Shown: positions 41,166 through 51,721 of the stretch, piece after piece | Position numbering within the stretch: position 1 is the first letter of the stretch | Layout of the letters: each line of letters starts with the position of its first letter | Origin: Nitrosomonas eutropha | GTDB taxonomy: Bacteria > Pseudomonadota > Gammaproteobacteria > Burkholderiales > Nitrosomonadaceae | DNA length: 64,000 nucleotides | Direction of reading: 5' to 3' | Assembly (NCBI RefSeq): GCF_900116685.1 | Contig: NZ_FPBL01000002.1 | Span: forward strand, 248,001-312,000 | Notes under the pieces: generated by a model | Told to the model about the DNA's origin: nothing | What the model saw: only the letters and a program-made list of their open reading frames with translations | The model's database searches: none | Program-made: the position numbers and the translations under genes

Positions 41166-41879
41166 ATGAAACCCGTCGCAATTCTCAGGTTTTTCCCGCT
41201 TGAAGGGCCCGGCTATTTTGCCACATTTCTTGATCACCATCATATTCCCTGGCAGCTCATCTGCCTGGATAAAGGAACGCGGCCTCCGAATAACCCAAGG
41301 GAATACAGTGGCTTGGTATTGATGGGCGGGCCAATGAGTGTGCATGATGATCTACCCTGGATCAATTCGGTATTATCACTCATCAGGCAGGCGGTAGCTG
41401 CTGATATCCCGGTGCTGGGCCATTGCCTGGGCGGGCAACTGCTATCAACTGCTCTCGGGGGTATCGTAACAAGTAATCCGGTTAAGGAAATTGGCTGGGG
41501 ACAAGTCCGTATTGAAGAAAGCACACCTATTGCACAGGATTGGTTTGGCAGCGATCTTTCAGAATTTGATGCCTTTCACTGGCACGGTGAAACCTTCAGC
41601 ATACCGGCAAATGCTATGCGACTGCTGTCCAGCCCTTATTGTCCCAATCAGGCTTTTGCACTAGGCATCCATCTGGGTATGCAGTGTCACATTGAAATGA
41701 CAGCGACGATGGTCAAAGCATGGTGCAAAGCGAATGCTGATAAGCTGCTGCATAACCATGAAAATCCCGCTGTCAGTAGTAGTGAGGAAATTCAGACGAA
41801 CCTGGAGGAGCGTATTATGGCATTGCAATCAGTTGCGGATCGTCTATACAAAAAATGGATAACTGCATTAAAAAATTGA
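41166..41879 (+). CDS. Class I glutamine amidotransferase, GMP-synthase-like
   Basis: This 237-residue protein has the GATase-I catalytic triad: the nucleophilic Cys in GHCLGGQLL, a His in CHIEMTATM and the adjacent Glu. YSGLVLMGGPMSVHDD is the oxyanion/Gly-rich strand, and FHWHGETF is typical of the stand-alone group. Members hydrolyse glutamine or gamma-glutamyl compounds; the acceptor is unknown. The ATG at 41166 was chosen because AGGAAGG lies 9 bp upstream and MKPVAILRFFPLEGPGYF is the family start; the longer frame to 40995 is not protein-like. Confidence 0.88.
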   Translation: MKPVAILRFFPLEGPGYFATFLDHHHIPWQLICLDKGTRPPNNPREYSGLVLMGGPMSVHDDLPWINSVLSLIRQAVAADIPVLGHCLGGQLLSTALGGIVTSNPVKEIGWGQVRIEESTPIAQDWFGSDLSEFDAFHWHGETFSIPANAMRLLSSPYCPNQAFALGIHLGMQCHIEMTATMVKAWCKANADKLLHNHENPAVSSSEEIQTNLEERIMALQSVADRLYKKWITALKN

Positions 41880-41928
41880 TGACCGCAAGCAACACAGCCA
41901 TCCATCAGGAGATTGCATAAAGTAGTTG

Positions 41929-42771
41929 TTAAATAGCTATTTCAGCCCGCATTTTCTTCATGGCCCTGGCTTCAATCTGGCGTACCCGTTCGGCAGAAAT
42001 ACCCAATTCTTCAGCCAGTTCATGCAAGGTTGCGGTCTTATCTTCCCGCAGCCAGCGCGCTTCAATAATACGACGACTGCGCTCATCCAGGCTATCCAGT
42101 GAATTTTTCAGTTTCGTATGCGTCAACTGCTCCAGCTGTTCTTTTTCCAGCTCTCTGGACGGATCTGATCCATCTGTCAGATAGGCAATCGGGCTGAAAT
42201 CCTCTTCGTCACTGTCCGTTAGCGGTTCAAGCGAAATATCCCGACCACTAAAGCGTGTTTCCATCTCGACAACTTCTTCCACCTTAACGCCCAGTTGCTC
42301 TGCTATGGTCGCAACCTCTGCCTGATTCATCGTATCCAGCCCTTTTTTCATGCTACGCAGATTGAAAAAAAGCTTTCTCTGTGGTTTGGTAGTGGCAATC
42401 TTGACCAACCTCCAGTTGCGCATGATGAATTCATGAATTTCCGCTTTGATCCAGTGAATTGCAAAGGATATCAGGCGAACACCACGTTCCGTATCAAAAC
42501 GTCTAACAGCCTTCATCAAGCCGATATTACCCTCTTGTATCAAATCAGCATGCGGCAACCCATAACCCAGATAACCACGTGCAATCGTCACAACTGTACG
42601 CAAGTGAGAAAGTACCAGTTGATGCGCCGCATGGATATTCCCATCTTCCTGCATTTTTTTAGCCAGCGATATTTCTTCTTCCCGTGATAAAACAGGAAAA
42701 CTGTTGGCTGCATGAATGTAGCTCTCCAGATTCCCTCCATTTATTACCGGTAAAGTTAAAATCTCACTCAT
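41929..42771 (-). CDS. rpoH: RNA polymerase heat-shock sigma factor sigma-32
   Basis: RpoH (280 residues) directs RNA polymerase to chaperone and protease promoters. Region 2 includes DLIQEGNIGLMKAVRRFD, the RpoH box is QRKLFFNLR, and region 4 has a helix-turn-helix (LHELAEELGISAERVRQIE). The ATG at 42771 was chosen over the longer frame to 42846 because GGAGGAAAG lies upstream, the length matches the family (284 in E. coli), and the extension runs through the CIRCE element. Confidence 0.96.
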   Translation of the reverse strand: MSEILTLPVINGGNLESYIHAANSFPVLSREEEISLAKKMQEDGNIHAAHQLVLSHLRTVVTIARGYLGYGLPHADLIQEGNIGLMKAVRRFDTERGVRLISFAIHWIKAEIHEFIMRNWRLVKIATTKPQRKLFFNLRSMKKGLDTMNQAEVATIAEQLGVKVEEVVEMETRFSGRDISLEPLTDSDEEDFSPIAYLTDGSDPSRELEKEQLEQLTHTKLKNSLDSLDERSRRIIEARWLREDKTATLHELAEELGISAERVRQIEARAMKKMRAEIAI

Positions 42772-42829
42772 ATACTTTCCTCCTGATTTCCGAATGAATA
42801 CTGCGGAATACAAAATCAACAAGCATATT

Positions 42830-42856
42830 TTAGCACTCTCATCCATCGAGTGCTAA
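42830..42856. promoter_or_regulatory. CIRCE element (HrcA operator) upstream of rpoH
   Basis: TTAGCACTC at 42830-42838 and GAGTGCTAA at 42848-42856 are separated by exactly 9 bp, a perfect match to the 9-N9-9 CIRCE consensus bound by the HrcA repressor. It lies 58 bp upstream of the rpoH start, where it would cover the promoter or early transcript. hrcA itself is not in the window. Confidence 0.93.
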
Positions 42857-42919
42857 TCCAATATCAAGGTAAAGCAGCAAAAGGTCCTGCGATCAAACAA
42901 AGAACAAATATACTTTTGT

Positions 42920-43102
42920 TTAAGGTTGTTCTCTCTGCGAAATATCCCGAAATATTTGACCACAGACCGCAGCAACTATCCAAAAGATGACACCGACAAT
43001 CCGGTTGGCAAGTAGCAGAGGAAAAGCTGAATAAGTTAGAAACGCAGTCAAGATGGCTGAAATCCGGTTCCATAAGAGTATGCTATTCTTTTCAATTTTC
43101 AT
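42920..43102 (-). CDS. Possible small membrane protein
   Basis: A 60-residue frame has two hydrophobic stretches (ISAILTAFLTYSAFPLLLA and VGVIFWIVAAVCGQIF) and a charged C-terminus. The ATG at 43102 gives a Lys-rich N-terminus, as expected for a membrane protein, but no clear Shine-Dalgarno precedes it. It lies between rpoH and the cytochrome gene, in the direction of rpoH. I do not recognise a family; it could be chance. Confidence 0.3.
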   Translation of the reverse strand: MKIEKNSILLWNRISAILTAFLTYSAFPLLLANRIVGVIFWIVAAVCGQIFRDISQREQP

Positions 43103-43178
43103 CACAACACCATACATCTTGATCAGTCAGCATTTTTAGAGCTCGGTGGAAATTGTAATAGTTGCTAAAGGAGACCCA

Positions 43179-43997
43179 ATGAAAATGTATCATTTATTAC
43201 TTCTATTATGGCTGGGTGCAGGTAGCGCTGTCGCTCAGCCACCCGCTGTAGAAAAGGCAGCTTTTAATCCCCCTGATGAGTCCACCATTCCTGCTGGCCC
43301 GCAAGGAGATGCCATTCGTCTGGGTCAGAAGCTCCTGTTTCAGACATCACTGTTGCTAAAAAATAATTCAGGGAGCGCATTGAACTGTACAAGCTGTCAT
43401 CTCAATGGCGGTCGCCAACCCAATGCCGCACCCTGGGTCGGAATCTGGGGAACATTCCCTGAGTACCGTGCCAGAAACGCTAAAATCAATTCTTTGCAAG
43501 ACCGGATTAACGATTGCTTTGAGCGCTCGCTGAACGGCAAAGCACTACCTTACGATAGTAATGAAATGCTTGCCATTCTCGCCTACATGCATTGGTTATC
43601 AAAAGATGTCCCAACTGGCGTGGATGTAGAGGGTCGCGGTTTTATCAGAATTACTGCGCCGCAACCTCCAGATATGGAAAGAGGAAAAAAAGTTTATGCT
43701 GACAAATGCGCTATTTGTCATCAGCCAGACGGGGAAGGGCAATATGCGCCAAACGGCGAAGTAATTTTTCCTGCACTTTGGGGAGACAAATCCTTTAATA
43801 TCGCTGCTGGCATGGCCAGACTAAATACAGCAGCTGCGTTTACCAAAGCCAACATGCCCCTTGGACAAGGCAACACATTAACCGATCAAGAGGCCTTTGA
43901 TGTAGCACTGTACTTTACCCGACAACCTCGCCCGGATTTTGCAAAAAAACTCCAGGATTGGCCTAAAGGTGGAAAACCAAAAGACGCACGCTATTAA
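43179..43997 (+). CDS. tsdA: Dihaem cytochrome c, TsdA-like thiosulfate dehydrogenase / tetrathionate reductase
   Basis: This is a 272-residue periplasmic protein. A signal peptide ends at about AVA-Q (residue 19/20). Haem motifs are CTSCH (C70) and CAICH (C177). Between them RINDCFERSLNGKALP carries C113, corresponding to the unusual axial cysteine of TsdA haem 1, and NMPLGQG supplies a likely Met ligand to haem 2. TsdA interconverts thiosulfate and tetrathionate, with direction set by haem potentials. The ATG at 43179 follows AAAGGAGA; the longer frame to 43146 was rejected. Its location next to porins and a sulfate transporter supports a sulfur role; activity is inferred. Confidence 0.8.
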   Translation: MKMYHLLLLLWLGAGSAVAQPPAVEKAAFNPPDESTIPAGPQGDAIRLGQKLLFQTSLLLKNNSGSALNCTSCHLNGGRQPNAAPWVGIWGTFPEYRARNAKINSLQDRINDCFERSLNGKALPYDSNEMLAILAYMHWLSKDVPTGVDVEGRGFIRITAPQPPDMERGKKVYADKCAICHQPDGEGQYAPNGEVIFPALWGDKSFNIAAGMARLNTAAAFTKANMPLGQGNTLTDQEAFDVALYFTRQPRPDFAKKLQDWPKGGKPKDARY

Positions 43998-44053
43998 CCT
44001 ATCAGTCGATTCCCGGTTCACATTCGGCCCACATCCGAGTCACGAACCATGCT

Positions 44054-44076
44054 GGGTAGCTGTCTAACAGCTATCC
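44054..44076. repeat. Hairpin downstream of the cytochrome gene
   Basis: Arms TAGCTGT and ACAGCTA with loop CTA, extended by outer G-C pairs, start 57 bp after the cytochrome stop. No clean T-tract follows, so it is a weak terminator candidate or an mRNA stabiliser. Confidence 0.35.
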
Positions 44077-44142
44077 GAATTACCTGTCAACAACTTGCAT
44101 TTTTCCTTCTGGTAAAAGATTTTCTGTTTCAGATAAAAACAA

Positions 44143-45644
44143 ATGAAATATTTCAGCTGGATATGGCTTATCCAAGCCATTTTTTTTCTTCTACCAGGCA
44201 CAATTCACGCAGATAGTAGTTTGTTATCCACCAAAGATCGCCAGATCAAACAAACAGACATCAACACCATTTCAAATCGTGAATCATCTACCTTTTATCG
44301 CCGTTCACGTAGTTATGGAGTCACTCCGCAACGCGATCCTCCTGCATATGTCCGCAACCTTTCTCAAACCGGAATTGATACTTTCAAGAATCTTTACTGG
44401 CTGGATGCCGGACTGGAGAACCGTACACGCTTTGAATTTCGCGACAACGATATCCGGCGCCCCCAAATCACCAATGATTATCCCATTTTGCTCAGATCAA
44501 GGGCTTATCTGGGGATTAGAGAAATTTTGGATCCATTGCGGCTGGCAATCGAATTCCAGGATTCCCGTCGCTATGACGGCAAGTTCCCCAAAGATAATCG
44601 TGATTGGGATGAATACGATCTCCTTCAGATTTATGGGGAACTTTATTTTAAAGATGCACTGGGCAGGATAATCTGGGAAATTCCCGCCCCGTCAGAATCC
44701 GTGGTGGCCGCATGACATGGGAAGTCGCCGATCGCCATTTACTGACTCGTAACGGGTGGCGTAATACCACTAATAATTTTGAAGGTTTCCGAATTACGCT
44801 CGGCCAGGAATCCAATGACTGGGAACTGGATGCATGGGGTGCACAGCCAGTGATTCGATTAATAGACAAATTCGATCAGCGCGATAAAAACCAATGGTTC
44901 TACGGCGCCATCATCAATTGGCGCAGATGGTCCGATATCATTACGTTGCAGCCTTACTACATGGGATTAATGCAAGATAATCACAATAACACCCAAGCTA
45001 GTCGGGAAATTCACTCTCCCGCTCTCCGCGCCTACGGCATACTACCTAATACGGAAATAGATTTCGATATTGACGTCATTCACCAATTTGGCCGTGATGA
45101 CGGACAAAGAAAATCTGCCTGGGCTTATCTGTTTGAATTCGGCTATACCTTCTCGCAACACACATGGAAACCCCGCATTAGTACTTTTTACGGCTACGTA
45201 AGTGGAGATCGCGACCCTAACGACAGCGTCAACAATCGCTTTGAAAAATTTTTTGGCTCTGCTCGTTCCTGGTCAGCAGACGACAACATCGTCATGGAAA
45301 ACGTCAAAGGACCAAAAATAAAAATAGAATTCCAGCCACTGCCAGATCTGCGAATCGATGGGGGTTACAACTGGTTCTGGTTAGCCAGCAAAACCGACCG
45401 TTTCAACAATCTGTTCGGTGGCAAGAACAATCGCGATCCCAGCGGTAATAGCGGTGATTTTCTGGGACACTCTGCCGATATTCGCGCCCGTTATAAACTG
45501 ACGCCCTATATCAACACCACTTTAGGTTATTCACACTGGTTCAACGGTGAATTTGTAAAAAAACGACAACTGGCGGCAATGGGAAAAACAACCGATTCCA
45601 CCAATCTGTTTTACATCGAAGTATCGATCAGTGCTTTCAAGTAA
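44143..45644 (+). pseudogene. Alginate-export-family porin gene split by a one-base frameshift
   Basis: Two frames, 44143-44715 and 44712-45644, together match the intact paralogue at 46231-47805 from signal peptide to final strand. The first frame follows the paralogue to [12 protein letters not shown], then reads a foreign tail and stops. The second frame resumes at [22 protein letters not shown]. Restoring one G near 44665-44667 (GGCAGGATA to GGCAGGGATA) rejoins the frames as ALGRDNLGNSRPVRIRGGRM, parallel to the paralogue. The signal peptide (MKYFSWIWLIQAIFFLLPGTIHA) and C-terminal barrel strand are intact, so the lesion is recent, phase-variable or a sequencing error. Confidence 0.85.
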
Positions 45645-46230
45645 TTCTGGTGGCAAATTCCGCCACAGAGCCTCTGTTCGTATAATCAAGAAACTGCATT
45701 GATAAATTGACCCCCGCGTTCGCCCTCACGGCCTGGCAAGTGCATCTCAAGTAGTGCCCAGATTGAAATCCAAACTGCCAATGTAAAATTCATCTCATGC
45801 TAGACGCAACGAAATTGCTCCTCCAATACCCTGTCTAGAACCGGTTATACAGCTGTTTTAAATTCGATAGCCACAATCTTCTCCCTAACCTGATAGAAAT
45901 ATCATTCAAATACTTATACAGCGCGGGACAACAGAAGCTGACAGCCAGAAAACCGGATGTAAAAATAATCTAAACAAGTGATTTTCAAAATCGCCAGAAA
46001 CATTTTTTCCGGACTATCGTATCCAGCTGTTGTGACCGATTATCAGTTTCTTACATCATTTCTTCTCATGCGCACTCATACCCCTTTATAGTAATCTCAC
46101 TCTATATATAAAATAATAATATAAAAATCATTATCTATTATTTTTATAAATAAAGGATTGCTGTTATCTTTGCTTCGCTCAAACGACATCAAGAGCCATA
46201 AACAAATACCAACCCATAACAGAGGTATAA
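45645..46230. other. 586-bp intergenic region with AT-rich, Fur-box-like segment
   Basis: No convincing gene was seen here. The last ~150 bp become very AT-rich before the second porin. At 46117-46135 a 19-mer matches the classical Fur-box consensus at 14 of 19 positions, with the right half AATCATTATC exact. In such AT-rich DNA this may be chance. The remainder shows only scattered short inverted repeats. Confidence 0.4.
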
Positions 46231-47805
46231 ATGAAACACAGTATATGGATATGGCTTTATCTAATTACTCTCCCATCGCTACCAAATATGGTTCATGCAA
46301 AAGAAGAACCTTCGGAAAATCAGGATAGCCCGACAACAGCAGCAAATACCAAATCTGCAATATCGAAGGGGGTGATGATACAAATTGCATCAAACCGGCA
46401 AGCTGAGCTAGACAGACAAACATTCACTCTTGGTGATAGATCTACCAGCTTTTACCAGCGTGCACGCAGCTACAGCACGCACCCGGAATCTGATCCCCCT
46501 CGTTACGTTCGCAATCTATCCAAAACAGGTATCGATACTTTCAAAAATATTTACTGGCTGGATGTCGGGTTGGATTACCGCATACGTTATGAACATCGCC
46601 ACAACGATATCCGACGTTCACGTATTACCACAGATGATCCTGTTCTACTCAGAACACGGGCTTATCTGGGTATCAGGGAAATTTCGGATCCTCTGCGCTT
46701 CGTCGTCGAATTTGAAGATGCACGTCGTTATAACGGTAAATTCCCTAAAGATAATCGTGATTGGAATGAATTCGAACTGATCCAGACCTATGGTGAACTC
46801 TATTTTAAGGATGCGCTGGGGCGAGATAGCCTTGGCAATTATCACCCCATCAGGATCCGGGGTGGCCGCATGGCATGGGAAACACTGGATCGGCGCTTAT
46901 TGGCCAGCAATCAATGGCGCAATACTACCAATAATTTTGAGGGCTTCCGTATTACATTCGGTCAGGAATCGAATGACTGGGAATTTGACGCATGGGGTGT
47001 GCAACCGGTTATAAGACTGATAGAAAAATTTGACCGGCGCGACAAAGGGCAGTGGTTTTATGGCGCAATCGGACATTTCCGCCAATGGTCAAGAATAATC
47101 ACCCTCCAACCTTACTACATGGGATTAATGCAGGATGACGAGGGAGGAACACGAGTCAAACGTGAAATCCACTCTCCCGCCATACGAGCCTATGGTATTT
47201 TACCCAACACTGATGTAGATTTCGATGCCGGTGCCATTTATCAGTTTGGTCGCGAGGGCGGACAGAAAAAATCGGCATACGCTTATCTGCTCGAACTCGG
47301 CTACACCTTTCAGCAACTTGACTGGAAGCCTCGTATCAGTGCTTTCTACGGCTTTATAAGCGGTGATCGTGATCCTAACGACCACACAAACAACCGTTTC
47401 GAAAGATTCTTCGGCTTTTCACGCCCTTGGTCAGCTGATGACTATGTCATCATGGAAAATATCCAGGCACCGAAAATCAAAGTAGAGTTCCAGCCACACC
47501 CGGATTTACAAATTGATGGGGGCTATAACGGCTTCTGGCTCGCCAGTAAAACTGATCGTTTCAACAATCTTCTCAATGGCGATGGAAATAACCGTGACCG
47601 TAGCGGTAACAGCGGAAGCTTTCTCGGACATTCAGCCGATATCCGTGCCCGTTACAAGCTAACTCCCCACATCAATACCACACTGGGCTATTCACACTGG
47701 TTCAATGGCGAATTTGTAAAAAATCGTCAACTGGCGGAATTGGGAGAAACTACTGCTGGCACGGATTTCTTCTATGTAGAAGTCGCTGTCAGCGCATTCA
47801 AATAA
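46231..47805 (+). CDS. Outer-membrane porin, alginate-export family (intact paralogue)
   Basis: This is a 524-residue beta-barrel precursor with a signal peptide cleaved near MVHA-K (residue 23). The barrel begins at about residue 105 ([18 protein letters not shown]) and ends [20 protein letters not shown]...[11 protein letters not shown]. It is a close paralogue of the frameshifted gene 586 bp upstream, and more distantly of the porin at 15857-17518. An Asn/Lys-rich insert near residues 30-60 is absent from the first copy. It stands 28 bp before the sulfate-binding protein gene, so sulfate or thiosulfate uptake across the outer membrane is a reasonable inference. Substrate is not shown by sequence. 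Confidence 0.8.
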   Translation: MKHSIWIWLYLITLPSLPNMVHAKEEPSENQDSPTTAANTKSAISKGVMIQIASNRQAELDRQTFTLGDRSTSFYQRARSYSTHPESDPPRYVRNLSKTGIDTFKNIYWLDVGLDYRIRYEHRHNDIRRSRITTDDPVLLRTRAYLGIREISDPLRFVVEFEDARRYNGKFPKDNRDWNEFELIQTYGELYFKDALGRDSLGNYHPIRIRGGRMAWETLDRRLLASNQWRNTTNNFEGFRITFGQESNDWEFDAWGVQPVIRLIEKFDRRDKGQWFYGAIGHFRQWSRIITLQPYYMGLMQDDEGGTRVKREIHSPAIRAYGILPNTDVDFDAGAIYQFGREGGQKKSAYAYLLELGYTFQQLDWKPRISAFYGFISGDRDPNDHTNNRFERFFGFSRPWSADDYVIMENIQAPKIKVEFQPHPDLQIDGGYNGFWLASKTDRFNNLLNGDGNNRDRSGNSGSFLGHSADIRARYKLTPHINTTLGYSHWFNGEFVKNRQLAELGETTAGTDFFYVEVAVSAFK

Positions 47806-47833
47806 CATCAACTTATCCGCAAAAAGGAATCAA

Positions 47834-48841
47834 ATGAAATTCAATATGTGGCTGTCAGTCGGTTTATTGATGTTCATTGTGGCCAACTCTAATCAGGCAC
47901 TTGCTGATCGAACCATTCTCAACGTTTCCTATGATCCGACCCGCGAGCTATATCAGGCATTCAACCAGGAGTTTATTCGGTACTGGCAGGATAAAACCGG
48001 AGAAAAGATTGCTATCAGGCAATCCCATGGTGGTTCAAGCAAGCAGGCACGCGCGATCATTGACGGCGTACCTGCCGATGTCGCTACATTAGCACTGGCT
48101 TACGATATTGACGCAATCAGCGAACGATCCGGGTTAATTCCTGCCGGGTGGCAGCAACGCCTACCTAACAACAGCTCACCCTATACTTCAACGATTGTTC
48201 TCCTGGTGCGGGCAGGCAACCCCAAAAAAATCAAGGATTGGGATGATCTGATCAAACCCGGTATCGCTGTTATGACACCCAACCCCAAAACATCAGGGGG
48301 TGCACGCTGGAACTATCTGGCCGCTTGGGGATTTGCACTTAAAAAATACAATGGAGATGAATCAGAAGCCCGTCACTTCCTTGCCAGACTGTACAAAAAT
48401 GCTCCGATACTCGATTCCGGCGCACGCGGATCAGCCATCAACTTCATTCAGCGCGGTATCGGGGACGTTCTGATTTCCTGGGAAAATGAAGCTTTTCTGG
48501 CACTCAAGGAATATGGCCCAGAGAAATTCGAAATTATCATTCCCTCGATCAGCATTCTTACTGAACCCCCTGTTACCGTAATTGATAAAAATACGGATAA
48601 ACATGGTACACAGGATATCGCTCAGGCTTACCTGGAATATCTGTACAGCAAAAAAGGACAGGAAATCGTTGCCCGCCATTTTTATCGCCCGAGCGATGCA
48701 GAAACAGCCAGAGAATATGCCCATCAATTTCCAGAAATTAATCTGTTTACCATCAATGATGTGGCGGATAGCTGGCAACAAGCACAACAGATTCACTTCA
48801 GCGATGGCGGCTTGTTCGACAAAATCTATGAATATCAGTAA
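47834..48841 (+). CDS. sbp: Periplasmic sulfate/thiosulfate-binding protein
   Basis: This 335-residue precursor has a signal peptide ending NQALA-D (residue ~25). The mature part begins [18 protein letters not shown], the family hallmark, with [13 protein letters not shown] and the [17 protein letters not shown] oxyanion-binding loop. It delivers sulfate, and perhaps thiosulfate, to the CysTWA permease encoded immediately downstream. Sbp and CysP cannot be told apart by eye. Confidence 0.94.
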   Translation: MKFNMWLSVGLLMFIVANSNQALADRTILNVSYDPTRELYQAFNQEFIRYWQDKTGEKIAIRQSHGGSSKQARAIIDGVPADVATLALAYDIDAISERSGLIPAGWQQRLPNNSSPYTSTIVLLVRAGNPKKIKDWDDLIKPGIAVMTPNPKTSGGARWNYLAAWGFALKKYNGDESEARHFLARLYKNAPILDSGARGSAINFIQRGIGDVLISWENEAFLALKEYGPEKFEIIIPSISILTEPPVTVIDKNTDKHGTQDIAQAYLEYLYSKKGQEIVARHFYRPSDAETAREYAHQFPEINLFTINDVADSWQQAQQIHFSDGGLFDKIYEYQ

Positions 48842-48866
48842 CCAGATCAATCAAGGAATCTGAATT

Positions 48867-49700
48867 TTGAGCAAGCACAAACATCACTCTGTTTTGCCCG
48901 GCTTCAATCTAGCACTCGGATTCACTCTGCTCTACCTGAGTCTAGTTGTGCTAATTCCACTATCAGCAGCATTTATTCATACTGCAAAACTGACCTGGCC
49001 TGAGTTCTGGAATACAGTGACCGCCCCCCGGGTGGTTGCCTCCTACCGGCTGACATTCGGCGCATCCTTTGCAGCGGCTGTGGTCAATGCGTTCTTCGGC
49101 TTGCTGGTCGCCTGGGTACTGGTACGTTACCCATTCCCGGGCAAGCGTCTGGTCGATGCCCTGATTGATCTGCCATTTGCATTGCCCACCTCTGTTGCCG
49201 GCATTACGCTCACTGCAATTTATGTGGGAAACGGCTGGATCGGACAATATCTGGAGCCGTTGGGAATCAAGGTGGCATTCACACCCATCGGTGTTTTTGT
49301 TGCACTGACCTTTATCGGATTGCCGTTTGTTGTCCGCACTGTTCAGCCTGTGCTGGAAGATATTGAAAAAGAATTGGAAGAAGCCGCCGCCATGTTAGGT
49401 GCAACTCGCTGGCAAACTTTTCGGCGCATTATCTTCCCCACCATTTTGCCTGCGCTGACCACTGGTTTCGCACTGGCATTTGCCCGCGCCATCGGGGAAT
49501 ACGGATCAGTAATTTTTATCGCCGGCAATATCCCGATGGTTTCGGAAATCACGCCCTTACTGATTATCACCAAGCTGGAACAATATGATTACACCGGTGC
49601 AACTGCCATTGCTGTCGTGATGCTGATCATTTCGTTTGTACTCCTGCTAATCATCAATCTGTTGCAATGGTGGATTCGCCATCGCAAGGCAATCGCATAA
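48867..49700 (+). CDS. cysT: Sulfate ABC transporter permease CysT
   Basis: This is a 277-residue inner-membrane permease with six helices. The EAA loop ([27 protein letters not shown]) contacts the ATPase. It starts with TTG at 48867 after AAGGAATC. Its place between sbp and cysW, 25 bp after the former, fits the usual operon. Confidence 0.94.
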   Translation: MSKHKHHSVLPGFNLALGFTLLYLSLVVLIPLSAAFIHTAKLTWPEFWNTVTAPRVVASYRLTFGASFAAAVVNAFFGLLVAWVLVRYPFPGKRLVDALIDLPFALPTSVAGITLTAIYVGNGWIGQYLEPLGIKVAFTPIGVFVALTFIGLPFVVRTVQPVLEDIEKELEEAAAMLGATRWQTFRRIIFPTILPALTTGFALAFARAIGEYGSVIFIAGNIPMVSEITPLLIITKLEQYDYTGATAIAVVMLIISFVLLLIINLLQWWIRHRKAIA

Positions 49701-49705
49701 AGTTC

Positions 49706-50563
49706 ATGTCAATTACACAATCACCTCATACTTTCACCGCACCACAGACACAGGAGGCACCATGGGCACGCTGGGTACTGACCGGGCTGGCACTTGCCTT
49801 TTTATCTCTTTTTCTCTTACTGCCGCTGGCAGCAGTTTTCTCCGAAGCTCTGAAAAAAGGATGGGAGGTTTATCTCGCCGCCATCACTGAACCGGATGCT
49901 CTCGCTGCCATCCAGTTGACGCTGACTGCCGCCGCCATTGCCATACCGCTCAATCTGATCTTTGGCATCGCCGCCGCCTGGGCGATAGCCAAATTCGAGT
50001 TTCGCGGCAAAAGTATTTTGATCTCGCTGATTGATCTGCCCTTTTCGGTTTCACCTGTTGTCGCCGGATTAATCTACATGCTGATATTCGGTTTGCAAGG
50101 CTGGCTAGGGCCATGGCTGAGAGAACATGATATTTCTATCATTTTTGCAGTGCCCGGCATTGTTCTGGCCACCATCTTTGTGACTGTGCCATTTATCGCA
50201 CGCGAACTGATTCCATTAATGCAGGCCCAGGGAACAGAGGAAGAAGAAGCCGCTATCATTCTCGGAGCAAGTGGTTGGCAAACACTTTGGTACATCACCC
50301 TTCCTAACATCAAATGGGGACTGCTGTATGGCACTATCCTCTGCAACGCAAGGGCAATGGGCGAATTTGGCGCCGTATCGGTTGTTTCCGGACATATCCG
50401 TGGCTTAACCAATACACTTTCTCTTCATGTCGAGATTCTTTATAACGAATACAACTTCGTTGCTGCTTTTGCCGTGGCCTCTCTGCTGGCATTACTTGCG
50501 CTGGTTACACTGGCGCTGAAAACATTCGTTGAATCCAGAGTCGCACAGAAAATATCCAGATAA
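49706..50563 (+). CDS. cysW: Sulfate ABC transporter permease CysW
   Basis: This is a 285-residue second permease of the transporter, with the EAA motif [19 protein letters not shown] and six membrane helices. The ATG at 49706, 5 bp after the cysT stop, was preferred to the longer overlapping frame at 49667, because the added residues are basic and read from the end of cysT. It forms the heterodimeric channel with CysT. Confidence 0.94.
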   Translation: MSITQSPHTFTAPQTQEAPWARWVLTGLALAFLSLFLLLPLAAVFSEALKKGWEVYLAAITEPDALAAIQLTLTAAAIAIPLNLIFGIAAAWAIAKFEFRGKSILISLIDLPFSVSPVVAGLIYMLIFGLQGWLGPWLREHDISIIFAVPGIVLATIFVTVPFIARELIPLMQAQGTEEEEAAIILGASGWQTLWYITLPNIKWGLLYGTILCNARAMGEFGAVSVVSGHIRGLTNTLSLHVEILYNEYNFVAAFAVASLLALLALVTLALKTFVESRVAQKISR

Positions 50564-50574
50564 GGAAATTACGC

Positions 50575-51657
50575 ATGAGTATCGAAATACGCAATCTTTC
50601 CAGGCAGTTTGGCTCTTTTGTTGCCCTGCACAACATTAACTTGCAAGTTAATCCGGGTGAACTGCTCGCCCTGCTTGGTCCTTCCGGTTCTGGTAAAACC
50701 ACATTGCTGCGCATTATTGCTGGTCTGGAAACGGCTGATTCCGGGCAGGTATTGTTCAATCAGGAAGATTCAACCACCAAACACGTCCGTGACCGCCATG
50801 TTGGCTTTGTTTTTCAGCACTATGCGCTATTTCGTAACATGACCATTTTCGAGAATGTGGCATTTGGCCTGCGTGTACGCCCCCGGAAAGAACGTCCAAG
50901 CGCTAAGGAAATCACCCGTCGGGTGACTGAGTTATTACAACTGGTACAGCTGGATTGGCTGGCAGACCGTTATCCCCATCAGCTTTCTGGCGGACAACGC
51001 CAGCGCATCGCACTGGCACGGGCACTGGCGGTCGAACCCAGCGTTTTGTTGCTGGATGAACCTTTCGGCGCGCTGGATGCCAAGGTTCGCAAGGAATTAC
51101 GCACCTGGTTACGCAAATTACATGATGATATGCACATGACCAGCATCTTCGTTACACATGATCAGGACGAAGCACTGGAAGTGGCGGATCGCGTGGTCGT
51201 CATGAACCGGGGACACATTGAACAGGTTGGTTCACCCAATGAAGTCTATGAAAAACCAGCCAATCCGTTTGTGTACGAATTCCTGGGGCACGTCAATCTT
51301 TTCCATGGCCGTGTACACCATGGACAGGCATGGATCAGCGGTCTGAAAATAGATGTACCCGAACATGCAGCAGCAGAAGATCTCAACGCCATTGCTTATG
51401 TTCGCCCTCATGATATTGAGGTGAGCCGGACCATAAACGGTGAACCTGCGCTGGCAGCGCATGTTGTTCACATTCTCTCAATTGGCCCGGTAGTACGGCT
51501 GGAACTGGTACATGGAGATGATCTGACCCAGCGCACCATTCACGCCACAATCAGCAAGGAACGTTTTCGTGAATTACAGCTGATAAAAGGAGAGCAGGTT
51601 TTTGTCAAACCCCGTCGTCTCGCCTTGTTTCCAAACCATGACCAGAAACAGGAATAG
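50575..51657 (+). CDS. cysA: Sulfate/thiosulfate ABC transporter ATPase
   Basis: CysA (360 residues) powers sulfate import. Walker A is GPSGSGKT at 35-42, the ABC signature is [15 protein letters not shown], Walker B is [11 protein letters not shown] and the switch His follows in VTHDQDEA. The C-terminal ~120 residues form the TOBE-type regulatory domain. It starts 11 bp after cysW and is the last gene of the operon. Confidence 0.96.
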   Translation: MSIEIRNLSRQFGSFVALHNINLQVNPGELLALLGPSGSGKTTLLRIIAGLETADSGQVLFNQEDSTTKHVRDRHVGFVFQHYALFRNMTIFENVAFGLRVRPRKERPSAKEITRRVTELLQLVQLDWLADRYPHQLSGGQRQRIALARALAVEPSVLLLDEPFGALDAKVRKELRTWLRKLHDDMHMTSIFVTHDQDEALEVADRVVVMNRGHIEQVGSPNEVYEKPANPFVYEFLGHVNLFHGRVHHGQAWISGLKIDVPEHAAAEDLNAIAYVRPHDIEVSRTINGEPALAAHVVHILSIGPVVRLELVHGDDLTQRTIHATISKERFRELQLIKGEQVFVKPRRLALFPNHDQKQE

Positions 51658-51721
51658 TTGATTTATTAACAGGGCAACGGACTCTTTAAATGCTCTTTAT
51701 TGAAAATCAGTCTTAATTGTC

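Noticed and set aside
42772-42846. N-terminal extension of rpoH.
   Set aside because: It runs through the CIRCE element and lacks a ribosome-binding site; the ATG at 42771 has GGAGGAAAG and the family start.
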